The notes under the pieces are model-generated. The model was not told the DNA's origin and did no database searches. It worked only from the letters and a program-made list of their open reading frames with translations. The position numbers and the translations under genes were made by a program. From Okapia johnstoni (Eukaryota; Chordata; Mammalia; Artiodactyla; Giraffidae), in assembly GCA_024291935.2 (NCBI GenBank), contig CM044322.1, positions 21,575,405 through 21,639,404 of the forward strand: DNA of 64,000 nucleotides. The letters run 5' to 3'. Below are positions 1-13,089 of the stretch, piece by piece (the stretch's first letter is position 1; every line of letters starts with the position of its first letter).

Positions 1-704
1 CTCCCCTAGGTATTGGTCCCAAAGAAAGTTCCTGCTAAACTTTCCATGTGCAAATCTTTATCTCATAGTCTGAATCCTGGGGAAACTTCACTTAAGACAA
101 AACCTGAGAATGTGAAACATATTAAGAAATATAGATAATGAAGGGTCTCTTGGGAATTAGACTGCGTAAGTGAGGGGATGAGGGATTCACGGTGGAGCCA
201 AGAAATCTTTCCTTCTGATTAAAAGAAAATTGCTATTCCAAGTATTTATGAAACTTAGAGTCTGCTAAGTTGTCATATCTAGGGCTACAAAAGTTTCCAT
301 GTAAAATCAATCAAGTTACGTTAGTAACAATCAGATAGGAAAATGGAAAATGAGTCCTTTATCTCTGGAGCTAAACTGCTTAGCCAAGGGAAGATAAAAT
401 TCTTTCAATGCACTAGGCTAATTTTTGATGGAAGTGAAAATCATATATGCATAGTCATATTTGTTTTTTTAGGATTCCCAGGGACTGTAGGAATTCACCT
501 TGGTTAATCTTCCAAAGAGACAATTTTATTTTGGAAAGCAAGAACTTTTCAGAAGTTAAAACATGTGCATAGAAATAATCCCAATATATATTAGAAAATT
601 TTCTTCCCTCTTAAAAACAGGATCCTTTACTTAAGTGAATTTTCATAATTGGAGGCATCATTTTGAACATCAGTTATTTTACTGATGAGATAATAACCCT
701 GTAG

Positions 705-832
705 AGCTCCTTAAACCTTAATGTTCATACAAATCACCAGAGAATCATGTTAAAATAAAGATTCTGATTTAATACAGCTGAGATTTGTATTTATACCTAG
801 CTCATAGATGACACTGATGCTTTTGGAAGCCA
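705..832 (+). mobile_element. MER5A-like hAT relic, diverged
   Basis: ATACAAATCACCAGAGAATC, AGATTCTGATTTAATACAGC and GATGACACTGATGCTTTTGG follow MER5A order with losses. Confidence 0.55.
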
Positions 833-1152
833 ATCAGGATTTAAGCAGCAAAACTCAAAAAGAGTCAATAGATGTGATTATCTCTGTCCTTATCACTTAA
901 TAGCCTGACTACAATTACTTTATTGGTCATACTTATTTATTATATTATCCTTTTTAAAATTCACCACCAAGCTTGAAATACAATACAGAGCTGAAAGGAA
1001 TCACCTAGCCCAAACACCTCATTTTAATTCAAAGAAAAATGATGCCAAAGAAGGATACATGATTATATAAGGTCATGACTGGTAAATGGTAAAAACAGAG
1101 CTTACAATATTCCTCTGAGCATACATTTTTGTCAGTTTCTAAATCCCTCACT

Positions 1153-1432
1153 CGGAGAAGGCAATGGCACCCTACTCCAGTACTGTTGCCTGGAAAATCC
1201 CATGGACAGAGGAGCATGGTAGGCTACAGTCCATGAGGTCGCTAAGAGTCGGACATGACTGAGCGACTTCACTTCCACTTTTCCCTTTCATGCACTGGAG
1301 AAGGAAATGGCAACCCACTCCAGTATTCTTGCCTGGAGAATCCCAGGGACTGCGGAGCCTGGTGGGCTGCCGTCTATGGGGTCGCAGAGTTGGACACGAC
1401 TGAAGCGACTTAGCGTCAGCAGCAGCAGCAGC
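1153..1432 (+). repeat. Bov-A2 SINE dimer
   Basis: Two tandem Bov-A units (GGAGAAGGCAATGGCACCC... and GGAGAAGGAAATGGCAACCC...), ending in a CAG triplet tail. Flanked by a perfect 12-bp duplication AAATCCCTCACT (1141-1152 and 1433-1444). Confidence 0.95.
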
Positions 1433-1689
1433 AAATCCCTCACTAATTTGTTGCACCTTTCCCATAAAAGATTGAAATTCAGATAACTTTTTAGAAATCT
1501 ATATTAAGTTAATAGATTCTGACAAAAGACCTTGCCAACTTTTCTACAAATAAAGTCAAAGAAGTTGTGGCTAGACTAGGTAACTGCTACACATGAACTT
1601 TTTCTTTTTTTGCTAAATTGTGATATCTGGACAGTTTTCTGGATGGTTATAGTTTTCTGGTGATGAATCTTTGAATAGAGGCTCACCTT

Positions 1690-4320
1690 CCAATTTATGA
1701 AATTAAAAAAAAAAAAGAATTGTCAGATCTAGCAAAATAAAAACAACACATCATATAAATTGAAATGTCAGAGAAAAAAAAATTTAGTATAAGTATGCCT
1801 TGAATATAGCCTCGGACTGTAATAGATACAGAAAACCTGTAAAAGATACAAAAAAGATAATGAAAAAGGAAACTAAGCACATCATTCTTAAAAGTCATCA
1901 AGCCACAAAGGAAGCAAGAGAAGAACTAATAAAAAGAGAAACTACAAAACAACAAGAAAACGATTAACAAAATGTCAGAAAGCACATACTTATCAATTAC
2001 TTTAAAAGTAAATAAGTTCAATTCTAAAGCAGTTATAAGAGAGAAGTTCATAGAAATAAATGGGTGACTCAAGATATAAGAAAAATTTCAGATAAACTTA
2101 ACTTTACACTTAAAAGAACTAGAAAAAGAAGAAAGAACAAAGCCCAGAGACAGTGGAGGGAAGGGATTAAAGTCAGCGCAGAAATAAATAATACAGAGAA
2201 GAGAAAGACAACAGAAAAAAATCAATAAAACTAAGATCTGATTATTTTAAAAGATCAGCAAAACTGACAAACCTTTAGTCAGACTTACCAAGAAGAAAAA
2301 GAGAGAGGGTTCAAATAAAATCAGAAATAAAGCAGGAAACGTTACAACAGGTACCACAGAAATATAAAGGATCAGAAGAGATTACTACAATTACACACTA
2401 GCAAATTAAACAACCCAGAAGAAATCGATAAATTACTAGAAACATACAACTTTCCAAAGACAAGTAATGAAGAAATAGAAAATCTGAACAGATGAATAAC
2501 TAGTATGGAGACTGAATCATTAATTTAAAAACTCTCTACAAAAATGTCCAGGATGAGATGTCTATACTGGTGAATTCTACCAAACTTTCCAAGAATTAAA
2601 GCCAAGTCTTCTTGAACTCTTCAGAACACAGAAGAGGAGGGAATACTTTCAAACTCATGAGGCCAGCATTAGCCTGGTACCAAAACCAGACTAGGATACC
2701 ACAAGAAAAGAAAATTACAGGTTAATATCCCTGATGAATATAAATGGAAAAATCTTTAACAAAATATTAGCAAACCAAATTCAACATTACATTAAGAGGA
2801 TTATACACCATGACAGAGTGGAATTTATTCCAGAGATGAAAGTTCAGCATTTGCAAATCAACCAACATGATACACCACATTAAGAAAATGAAGAATAAAA
2901 ACAATATGATCATCTTAACAGATGCATAAAAAACATTTGACAAAATTCAACATATATTTATGATAAAACACTCAACAAAGTGGGTATCCAGGAAATAAAC
3001 CTCAACATAATAAAGGCCGTATATGACAAATCCACAGCTAACATCGTATCAGTGGTGAAAAGTTGAAAACTTTTCCTCCAAGATCAGGAAAAAGACAAGG
3101 ATGCCCAATTTTGCCACTTCTATTCAACATAGTATTGGTTATTCTAGCCAGAACATTAGGCAAGAAAAATAAATAATAGGCACCTTAATTGGAAAGGGAG
3201 AAGTAAAACTGTCACTATTTTCAGATGATATGATTTTATATATAGAACCTAAAGACACCACCAAAAAACTATTAGAACTAATGTGAATTCAGTGAAGTTG
3301 CAGGATACAAAATCAATGCATAGAATTGGTTGCATTCCTAAACACTAATAAACTATCAGAAAGAGAAATTAAGAAAATTGTTCCATTTCCAATTGCATAA
3401 AAAGAATAAAATACCTAGAAATAAATTTAATCAAAGTGGTGAAAGACCTGTACTCTGAAAAATGTTAGAATGACTACTATCAAAAAGGTAAGAAGCAACT
3501 AGTATTGACAAAGATGTGGAGAAAGGGTAACTATGTGCACTGTTGATGGGAATGTATATTGGTGCAGACACTAAGGAAAGTAGTACGGAGTTTCCTTAAA
3601 ACAGTTTGAAAAATAGAACCACCATGTGATCCAGCAATTCCACTTCTGGGTACTTAGCCAAAGAAAATGAAAAGACTAACTCAGAAATATATATGCACCC
3701 TCATGTTCACTATAATGTTACTTACAATAGCCAATATATGGAAACAATCTAAATGTCTAACAATGGATGAATATATAAAGAAAATGTGGTGTGTGTACAC
3801 ATATATTCAGTTATAAAAAAGGAGATCTCACCATTTGTGACAACATGGATGGAACTTGAGGGCTTTATGCTAAGTAAAATAACAGATAAAGACAAATACC
3901 CTATGATCTCACTTAGATAAGGGATTTTTTTAAAAAAAAAAAGCAAGCTCATAGATACAGAGAACAGATTAGTGTTGGCCAGAGGTGGGGATTAGGGACT
4001 GGACAAAATAGATGAAGAAAGTCAAAATGTACAAACTTTCAGTTGTAAAACACAGTCAAGGGGATGTACTGTGCAGCATGGCAACTACGGTTAGTAATGG
4101 ACTGCATATTTGAAAGTTGCTAAAAGAGCCAATCTTAAAAGCTCTCATCACAAGAAAAAGAACTGTAACTAAGTATGGTGATGGATGTTAACTCGACTCA
4201 CTCTGGTGATCATTTCCCAATATATACAAATATTGAATCATTATGTTTTACACCTCAAACTAAAATAATCTTGTCTGTCAGTTATGCCTCAATTAAGCAA
4301 TAAATAAATAATTTGAAAAT
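1690..4320 (+). mobile_element. Old L1 LINE, internally deleted, with 3' UTR
   Basis: The plus strand follows L1 ORF2 order: start of ORF2 (CTTATCAATTACTTTAAAAG, about 1990), a jump of roughly 0.7 kb of consensus near 2100, then the reverse-transcriptase region (GAATTCTACCAAACTTTCCA, AAGACAAGGATGCCCAATTT) and the 3' end (CCAGCAATTCCACTTCTGGG; CAATCTAAATGTCTAACAATGG). There are many stops and indels, so it is inactive. Family assignment is from memory of the L1 consensus. Confidence 0.82.
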
Positions 4321-4689
4321 AAAGAATAAAAGAAAGAAGAGCAAAGAACACAAATTTTTAAAATAAGAAAAGAGGAAAGGAGAAAGGATTTTGTAGCTAT
4401 TTCTGTATATAAAAATAAAAAAAAAGAAAAATGGTAAGAGTGATAAACACTTTTTGACCAGCTAGGAGAATCTCTACTACAACTCTAGTACAGACTGGTC
4501 CTTAATTTCTGAATGAATAAAGGCTCACCATTTAAGTATTTCCTAATAAACCATAGGGCCAAGTGGAAGAGGAGTAAAACTCTAATACTGACATAACTGG
4601 CAAAGTGAAAGTAGTTATGCTCTGAAAAATCAGGGCTAGAAACAAAATTCTGCTACAATTTCACTACTTCAAAAAGAAATTATGAGGTA

Positions 4690-6040
4690 TAAAAAACACT
4701 TAGGACTGATTGACAATAAAAGAACTGTATATCAGTATTTATGGACTGTAGTTAAAATAACATCTAGAGGGAAAATTTATGACACAGTGAAAACAAATTA
4801 TCCAAGTGTTCAACAAAAGAAGCTAAGACAGAACACCAGTGTAAATCCAGAGAAACAGGAATGGAGGAAATAATAAAGAGAAGAACAGAAATCAGTGAAT
4901 TGGAGAACAGCAACTAGAATAAAAACAGAAATGAAGAAAACTAAAATTTGCTCTTTGAAGAAGTACCAGGCATGTGTAATTAAGAAAACAAGAGAAAAGG
5001 AAGGTTCAAAAATTCCAATATAAAGGGAGTGATAACTATACCTAAAACAGAGATGAGCCATAATATAAATATATTATGAACAACAATCCATATTAAAATT
5101 TGAATATGTAGAAGAACTTCTACATATTCAAATAAAATTCTGGAACTATCTAGTAATCCAAAGTTGGAAAAGAAAAATTGAATATATTAATAACAATCAA
5201 AAACATTTAGGTAGAAATTATAAATGTTTCCTCAAAAAAGCCCCAGGCTCAATTGGTTTTACAGGTGGGTTCTGACAAATTTTGAAGGAACAGATAATTC
5301 TTATTTTATGCAAGTGGTTTCAAAAAATAGAAAAGAGGAAAAACTTTCCAAAAAATTTTATGAGAGTTATATATTCTGAATATTCAAAAAAGAAATATAT
5401 AAACTAATTTCATATATAAATGTAAAAGTAAGAATCCAAGATTAAAAATCAATAAAATTCAAGAGTATGCTTAAATACTATATATAATAAACAAGCAGAT
5501 TCACTCCACAAAGGCAAACATGATTTGATATCTTAAAAAAGAAATCCATCAATGTGATTCAACATAATGATGGATCAAAGAAGAGAAATTACAAGATCAT
5601 ATCAGACAGTGAAAATCAAGTGTTTGATTAAATCCAGCTCATATGTACCAGTATGCTTTTCAAAAAGTGGAAGAAACTATCCAAAGCTTATTCTAAAATT
5701 GGAAAATAAGTGAATAATGTGAAATAAATGAATAATATGAAATAAGTGAATAATGAATAGCTAATTCAATTTTGAAAAAGATGCACAAAAAAGTGGAAAA
5801 GGGGGAGGATATGCTCCACCAGAAATGTTTTACATAGTAAAAAGTGATAGTGATAGAAACAGTGTATGATATTGCGGTGTAAGAAGCAGAAAAAGAGATC
5901 AATGGAATAGAACAGAGTGTTTAAAAACTGGTTCTTGAATATTCCAGAAACTAGTAAATAGTTAATGTAGTGCCACAAATTATCAGGGTAAGGATTAAAG
6001 TTTTCATGGATAGAGTTAGAAACACTGGCTAATTGTATTT
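4690..6040 (+). mobile_element. Very old L1 ORF2 fragment
   Basis: Diverged L1 ORF2 order can be followed: TTTGCTCTTTGAAGAAG near 4950, a GGTTTTACAGGTGGGTTCT box near 5255, AGAAAAGAGGAAAAACTTTCC near 5330, and AATGTGATTCAACATAATGA near 5555. It contains the 17-bp hairpin at 5098-5133. Confidence 0.65.
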
Positions 6041-6069
6041 AGAAAATAAAGAGGGACTCTATCATACTT

Positions 6070-7704
6070 CATGCAAAGATGGGCTCAATAAAGGACAAAA
6101 ATTGTAGGGACCTAACAGAAGCAGAAGATATTAAGAAGAGGTGGCAAGAATACACATAAAAACTGTTCAAAAAAGATCTTCACAACCCAGATAATCATGA
6201 TGGTGTGATCACTCACCTAGAGCCAGACATCCTCGAATGTGAAGTCAAGTGGGCCTTAGGAAGCATAACTATGAACAAAGCTAGTGGAAGTGATGGAATT
6301 CCAGTTGAGCTATTTCAAATCCTGAAAGATGATGCTGTGAAAGTGCTGCACTCAATATGTCAGCAAATTTGGAAAACTCAGCAGTGGCCACAGGACTGGA
6401 AAAGGTCAGTTTTCATCCTAATCCCAAAGAAAGGCAATGCCAAAGAATGCTCAAACTACTGCACAATTGCACTCATCTCACATGCTAGTAAAGTAATGCT
6501 CAAAATTCTTCAAGCCAGGCTTCAGCAATATGTGAACCATGAACTTCCAGATGTTCAAGCTGGTTTTAGAAAAGGCAGAGGAACCAGAGATCAAATTGCC
6601 AACATCCACTGGATCATTGAAAAAGCAAGAGAATTCCAGAAAAATATCTATTTCTGCTTTATTGACTATGCCAAAGCCTTTGACTGTGTGGATCACAATA
6701 AACTGGGGGAAATTCTGAAAGAGATGGGAATACCAGACCACATGACCTGCCTCTTGAAAAACCTGTATGCAGGTCAGGAAGCAACAGTTAGAACTGGACA
6801 TGGAACAACAGACTGGTTCCAAATAGGAAAAGGAGTACGTTAAGGCTGTATATTGTCACCCTGCTTATTTAACTTATATGCAGAGTACATCATGAGAAAC
6901 GCTGGGCTTGAGGAAGCACAAGCTGGAATCAAGATTGCTGGGAGAAATATCAATAACCTCAGGTATGCAGATGACACCACCCTTATGGCAGAAAGTGAAG
7001 AAGAACTAAAGAGCCTCTTGATGAAAGCGAAAGAGGAGAGTGAAAAAGTTGGCTTAAAGCTCAACATTCAGAAAACTAAGATCATGGCATCTGGTCCCAT
7101 CACTTCATGGCAAATAGATGGGGAAACAGTGGCTGACTTTATTTTTCTGGGCTCCAAAATCACTGCAGATGGTGATTGCAGCCATGAAAATAAGACGCTT
7201 ACTCCTTGGAAGGAAAGTTATGACCAACCTAGACAGCATATTGAAAAGCACTGTCTGGCCAAGGCTATGGTTTTTCCAGTGGTCATGTATGGATGTGAGA
7301 GTTGGACTATAAAGAAAGCTGAGCACCAAAGAATTGATGCTTTTGAACTGTGGTGTTAGAGAAGACTCTTGAGAGTCTCTTGGACTGCAAGGAGATCCAA
7401 CCAGTCCATCCTAAAGGAGATCAGTCCTGGGTGTTCATTGGAAGGACTGATACTGAAGCTGAAACTCCAATACTTTGGCCACCTGATGCGAAGAGCTGAC
7501 TCATTGGAAAAGACCCTGATGCTGGGAAGGATTGAAGGCAGGAGAAGGGGATGACAGAGGATGAGATGGTTGGATGGCACCATCGACTCAATGGACATGG
7601 GTTTGGGTGGACTCTGGTATTTGGTGATGGACAGGGAGGCCTGGCGTGCTGCAGTTCATGGGGTCGCAAAGAGTCAGACATGACTGAGTGACTGAACTGA
7701 TCGT
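6070..7704 (+). mobile_element. BovB LINE (RTE clade), 5'-truncated, nearly full RT region
   Basis: 3' part of a BovB retrotransposon, a family found throughout ruminants. Frame 6205-6843 followed by 6853-7359 encodes the reverse transcriptase: NKASGSDGIPVELFQ, LIPKKGN, GFRKGRGTRDQIA, FIDYAKAFDCVDH (motif A, Asp codon 6664-6666) and RYADDTT (catalytic YADD, 6964-6975), then GLKLNIQKTKIM. The element ends in the usual GACTGAGTGACTGAACTGA. Defects: a CAA-to-TAA stop at 6841-6843 in the motif VRQGCILSP, a 9-nt in-frame loss near 7128, and a frameshift near 7190. The endonuclease half is missing. It cannot move by itself. Confidence 0.93.
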
Positions 7705-7959
7705 ATTCTACATATGAAAATGAATTTTAAATATGTTAAAAAATAAATTTTAAGAGGCAAAACTATAAAAAAATAGATAATAGAAATAATTTTCATGTTG
7801 TTTTTCTCTTTAGATGTTAATTCAGTTTATGAGAAAATGATTTAAATTTTAAACCTTTTTTCATGTTTTATATTTCATTTATTTTATATCTCATAAAGTA
7901 TAAAACTAAAAGTCTAATTGCACTACTACAATTTCTAGAGAAAATAAAATAACAGTGAT

Positions 7960-8515
7960 GATACGGGAATTTTTTTTTCTACTTGACTGACTTTTGCTCT
8001 TTGTTATTTCCTTTATATTTTCACTTTGGTTTTTATTTGCTCTTTTTCCAATTAGTTCAGGTGAAAATTGATTATTGATTTTATAATGCTTGAAAAAAGT
8101 AGAAGTCTTAGTCACTCAGTTGTGTCTGACTTTTTGTGACTCTATGGACCTTACCCTGCCAGGCTCCTCTGTCCATGGAATTCTCCAGGCAAAAATAGTA
8201 GATTGGGTAGCCATTCTCTTCTCCAGGGAATCTTCCCAACCCAGGGATCGAACCTGAGTCTTCTGCATTCCAGGCAGATTCTTTACCATCTGAACCACCA
8301 GGGAAGCCCTTTATAATGCTTTCCCCCCACCCTAACGACCTCCCCAGCTCCCCACTCCCACCAAACACAGACATTCAAAGGTAAATTTCCCTGTAACATT
8401 GTTTTAATTGCATCCCATAAAATTTGACATGGTATTTTATTTTCATTCAGCTCAAACTATTTTCTAATTTCCCTATAAAGTCTTCTTTGAACTATGGATT
8501 ATTTGCAAGTGTATA
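7960..8515 (-). mobile_element. Old L1 fragment, minus strand, split by a SINE
   Basis: Plus-strand text such as TTTTAATTGCATCCCATAAA and ATTTTCATTCAGCTCAAACT is the complement of an L1 ORF2 part known from mammalian L1M. The Bov-tA at 8092-8309 interrupts it. Confidence 0.6.
8092..8309 (-). repeat. Bov-tA SINE
   Basis: tRNA-Glu head with B box on the complement (GGGATCGAACC) and Bov-A body. Perfect duplication TTTATAATGCTT at 8080-8091 and 8310-8321. Confidence 0.95.
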
Positions 8516-9104
8516 GGAACTGTGACAGAAATGTTTATTGAGGAAGCACATAGGAGGAAGAGATTAATTACACATACTAAGTAGGGTTTGGGAGAGAAAT
8601 TCAGAAAAGTCTAGGCCTTATAATAGAAGTAATCCTTGAGCTAAATCTTAGAAGATTAGTATGTGTTTTTTGGAAAGTCAAAGTGGAGAAAGCACTCACC
8701 AAGAAGGAAAAACATGAACTCCTTACCTGAACAGCTATGGAAATATAAAAACTTTGGTGTTTTCCAGCACTGAAAGCAATCTGTCATGACTGAAATTTCT
8801 AAATCCTAGAGTATGTATATGTGTGTGTGGGGGGGGGTGAGTATAGAGGGGTGTGGAAGATTAGATGAATGAAGAAATTCCATTTGAGATAAAGCTATCT
8901 CTGTCTCCCTATGTCCAATCAATCACCAGGTCCTTTTGAGTCTATTTTACACTTAACTGTATTTGTAGCATAGCATTTTGTCTTCTACAGTAGTTGCGTA
9001 AATATGACCGCTGAAGAGTATGTACCTTAAGGGTGAAGATTCGTTCATCATCAAATCCCTCTACAATACAATATTTTGTTCATTTTAGGCAGTGGACTGG
9101 AAAC

Positions 9105-9680
9105 TAGAAATACGGCAGAGGTCAGACTCTATAGCCCATGGGCGAAAACTGACCAACTGCCTGTTTTATATGGTCTGTGAGCTAAGAATGACTTTTACAT
9201 TTTGAAATGGTTGAAAAAAAATTTGAAGAAAAATAATGTGAATAATGTGAAAATTATATGAAATTGAAATTTTTGTGTTCATAAGTATAATTTTATTATA
9301 GCACAACCATGCTCATTCATTTCTGTATTGTCTATGCTACTTTTACTCTGTAACAGCAATGTTAAGTAACTGTGTGTTAAGTCACTTCATCATGTCTGAC
9401 TCTGTGCAACCCTGTTGGCTGTATCCTGCCAGGCTCCTCTGTCCATGGGCTTCTCCAGGCAAGAATACTGGAGTTGACTGCCATGCCCTCCTCCAGGGGG
9501 TCTTCCTAACCCAGGAATCAAACCTGCATCTCTTACATCTTCTGCATTGGCAGGTGGGTTCTTTACCACTAGTGCCACCTGGGAAGCTATAACTGTGACA
9601 GAGACCAAATGGCCCACAAACCCTAAAATATTTGTTATCTGGCTCTTCAAAGAGAACGTTTCCCAACTCCTGGTATAGAG
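9105..9680. mobile_element. hAT-type (Charlie-like) non-autonomous DNA transposon relic
   Basis: AGCCCATGGGCGAAAACTGA, ACAACCATGCTCATTCATTT, then, beyond the SINE, CAGAGACCAAATGGCCCACA and AAATATTTGTTATCTGGCTC, ending in AACGTTTCCCAACTCCTGG. This order is known from a widespread mammalian MER element. An AT-rich insertion at about 9215-9290 swells it. Confidence 0.7.
9375..9589 (-). repeat. Bov-tA SINE inside a hAT-like relic
   Basis: Head end CACCTGGGAAGC on the plus strand; duplication TAACTGTG (9367-9374 and 9590-9597). The hAT-like text continues on both sides. Confidence 0.93.
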
Positions 9681-9790
9681 GAGAAAACATGGACTTTGGA
9701 ATAAGCTGGATTTGAATTTGAATTCTATCTGTACCTCTGCTGTGTTATCTAAAATGCTTGGCATCTCTGAGTTTTCAGAAAATCACTTTT
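9680..9790 (+). repeat. MIR SINE fragment
   Basis: GGACTTTGGAATAAGCTGGA, then TTGAATTCTATCTGTACC: MIR core. Confidence 0.6.
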
Positions 9791-10324
9791 AGAATCAGAA
9801 AACTCATATCTCTGATAAAAATTTGTATCAGAATTCATAATAAGATATCTGGAACAGATTAAATCACAATAAATGTGTCACTTTTTATGCTCTTAATGCC
9901 TAGTTTTACGGATTCTCATCTTTGAAATCCAATCAATTAAATATACACTGCATTTCTGCTGAAGATTCATATGCAGAGTTTGGCTAGTTGAACTCAAAGA
10001 AAAGGAGGAAATCATGGTAACAGGCTTTAGGTTTTATGCAGCAAGGGTTTCCAGGCAGTGGTCCATAATTTATAACCAATGTGGAGGACACTAGTATTTA
10101 TGATACCATGACCAACCACTTGGTGGCTTCTGTTAGGATTGCTAACCAGTCTAGCCTGGGTGAGGCCATCCTTAACTTTTAATTTTAGAACAGCAATGAA
10201 AATAAACATGAACATGTGATTTTTGCATATGATGATGGGCTCCATGTGAAGCTAAACAACAAGTGATTCATTGAATATTTGCTTTACAGATTGCTTCATT
10301 GGTTGTCTATATTACTTAGTGTCA

Positions 10325-10425
10325 AAGGACTTTCTGAGAAGGATCATGCCTTCTGTTTCTTTCTCTATTCCCTAATGGCACCTAGAGTTTACAATATGCA
10401 CTTAATAAATCCTGTGAACTAGACC
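10325..10425 (+). repeat. L2-like 3' end
   Basis: GATCATGCCTTCTGTTTCTT and GGCACCTAGAGTTTACAATA, then CACTTAATAAATCC: worn L2 end. Confidence 0.5.
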
Positions 10426-10589
10426 CACAGATATTGTCTTTGAAGAATTTAGAAGAAATCCAACAAAAGAAAAAAGGGAACCTTTTCTTCCAAGTCCACA
10501 TATGTTTTGCCTTGTTTTCTTGCTCATGTCATATTTCCCTGTTTATTCCCAGTGATTATTTCTGGGTTTGGCATATCACAGGTGCATAA

Positions 10590-10830
10590 TGAATGGTGAT
10601 TGAATGATGCAACATAGTGTAAAGAAATAAACACGGGATTAGATCAAGAGGCATGAGTCTGAACTTCAGATTTATCCTTTTATTCTTGGGTGATATAGGA
10701 AAAAGCACTCTGAGTATTTGATTCTGATTTTCCCCATCTATAAAATAGGAAAACAACTACTTTGCCAAACTCATAGGACAATAAAATGGTTCAAATAAAA
10801 GTGTGTGAGAATGCACATTGTAAACTATGA
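10590..10830 (+). repeat. MIR SINE
   Basis: ATGAGTCTGAACTTCAGATT, TTTCCCCATCTATAAAATAG and AACTCATAGGACAATAAAAT: MIR body, diverged. Confidence 0.7.
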
Positions 10831-11989
10831 GTGGCTTTAAAATATACTTATTATCGTAAATAATAAAAATAATCTACATTTTGTGCTATGTAAGAGATCT
10901 TATAATTTTGTCTATTGACGCAAGATTTAAAGAAATAATTATAAGGAAAACTAAAAGAGACAAGTTATCTTAGTAAATATGGACTAAAATGAAAGAAATT
11001 TTGTTGGACAAGTAGCAAGGAAAGATTTCAGAAAGGCATTTTCAAGGTTAATATTTTCCAGTACAGTTGTTTCTCACTGTAATAAATTTGTCTCTGATCC
11101 ACAGAATACAAATCACATTTGTATATCAAATAAAGATTAAAGTGAGATTAAAGAAATAATGAAGAATCAAAAATCATTCAGTCCTCAAAAAAACTTTGAA
11201 AAACAATCAGTTTATTTTTAAAAATCACTTCCTCATTTATTTGGTATTATATAAATTTGTGAAAACTAAATTTTAAAAATAGCTTTTATATATTAATTTT
11301 TAATGATATTAGTTACTTTTTCCTTATACAAGCATTATTACTCTTGTATCACTTGTAATAAGAACAGAGTGCAAACCTAAAATACAGATGGTAGCTAACT
11401 ATTATACATTAATAAAATTCCAGTTGTAGATTTTTGCTTCCAATTACAATGAAGTAATGTATAGCAAAACACATACTCTTGGTAAGAACAGTTTTAAAAT
11501 ATGAATAAAGTAAAAAAGAAAGTTTGAAAGCATCTGAGAGCAACTGAGGCAGTCAGGACTGAAGAGACTCAAAAAGAAATCACATTGAAGATAACCTAAC
11601 ATTCTGTGCCACTATTGCCACTGAGGTATTTTTCAAATTTTAAGCTATGAAGATGAAGAGTTTAAGAAGCAGGTAGATTAAAGGTCAAAAAACAGTCACA
11701 GAGTGCTGAGGAAATAGAAATTGTGCTTCAGAGACTATCAGGATGGAAGGCTCAATCCAAACGTTTAGTTGAGACCCTTGAAGGGATGGGCCTTAGCAGA
11801 AAAGGAAATATGAAATGTATCAGGGCTCATTAATACGGAAGCACAGGTTGAGTCAACTTAAGTACTGATTAAATTAAGGTGCTCTTTCCCAAATGTTATA
11901 ATACATTTTCTTAAAGAAAATCATCTTGAAGGGAAGATATTATTAGCCAGAGCCTATGTATTTTTTCAGTGTCTGATATTCAATTAAAA

Positions 11990-12850
11990 CACTATTCAGT
12001 ATGATAGCAGATATGCCCAAATGAATGAAAATTAAGAAAAAAATCAACAAGCACAGACCTCCACTCACCAATACATTACTATTATCAAACATGGACTATA
12101 AAATGATTGTGATTAATATATTTTGAAAATAGACAAAGGGATAGAGAATTTCAAAGAAAATGAGAACGTTTAGGAAAAATTAAATAGGTGTTCTAGAATC
12201 AAAATAACTGAAATTAAGAATAGTTTAACAACCGATTGTAAAGAGTGAAAGTTGGGTTTAATGAAACAGAAGATATGTCAGAATAAAATAACCAGGCTGT
12301 AGCATGGGGAACAAAAGGAATGGAAAATAGAAGAAAGAAAAAGGAACAAAAGATATACAGCAGAAAGTAATTTAGTGTCCAGAAAAAGAAAGAGCAAGCA
12401 AGGACATTAAGCTATAGATTCAAGACACTTAATAAACTCTCGGCCAGATATGTGCAAAGAAAAACAGACTTAGGAACATCACAGTAAAACTGTTTAAGAC
12501 AAAATACAAGAAGATTATGTTAAAAGCACCAGAAAATAAAAGACATTGCCTTCAAGGTAATATATATCAGATGTTCAGCTAACTTTGCAGAGAAAGTATA
12601 TAGGTAAATAGGCCATGAAATAACATCTTTAAACCAGTGAAAACTACAATTGGCCACCAAGAATTCTATACCAGGCAAAGATACTCTTTGAAAATAAATG
12701 TCAAGGATATTTTCAGCTATACAAAAACTGGAAGAATTCACTGCCAGCAGATACACATTAAAAATAATAATAAATGAATTTCTTCAAGCCAAATAAAAAT
12801 GAAAAGCATAGAAATATAGAAAGGACCAAAGAGCACTAGAGAAGGTAAAT
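11990..12850 (+). mobile_element. Old L1/HAL1-type fragment
   Basis: The order CACCAAGAATTCTATACCAG, TTTTCAGCTATACAAAAAC and TTCACTGCCAGCAGATACAC is that of an L1/HAL1 LINE. Strongly decayed; the 5' limit is a guess. Confidence 0.6.
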
Positions 12851-13089
12851 ATTAGGTAACATTAAAATATTTTATCTTTAAAAAGCCAGGAAACAGAAAA
12901 TAGAGACAAAGCATTCTAAGTTACTTATTGATTATGAAATTGTGAGGATGCTAATTCATAGTAGACTCTAACTGGTTAAGTACACAGCTTGCAATCGCTA
13001 GGGTAACAACAATAGAGAATAAAATAAAAGTATAGCTAACAAATTGATAGAATGGAAAATAAAATAATAAAACTACTTATTTAATCTAA

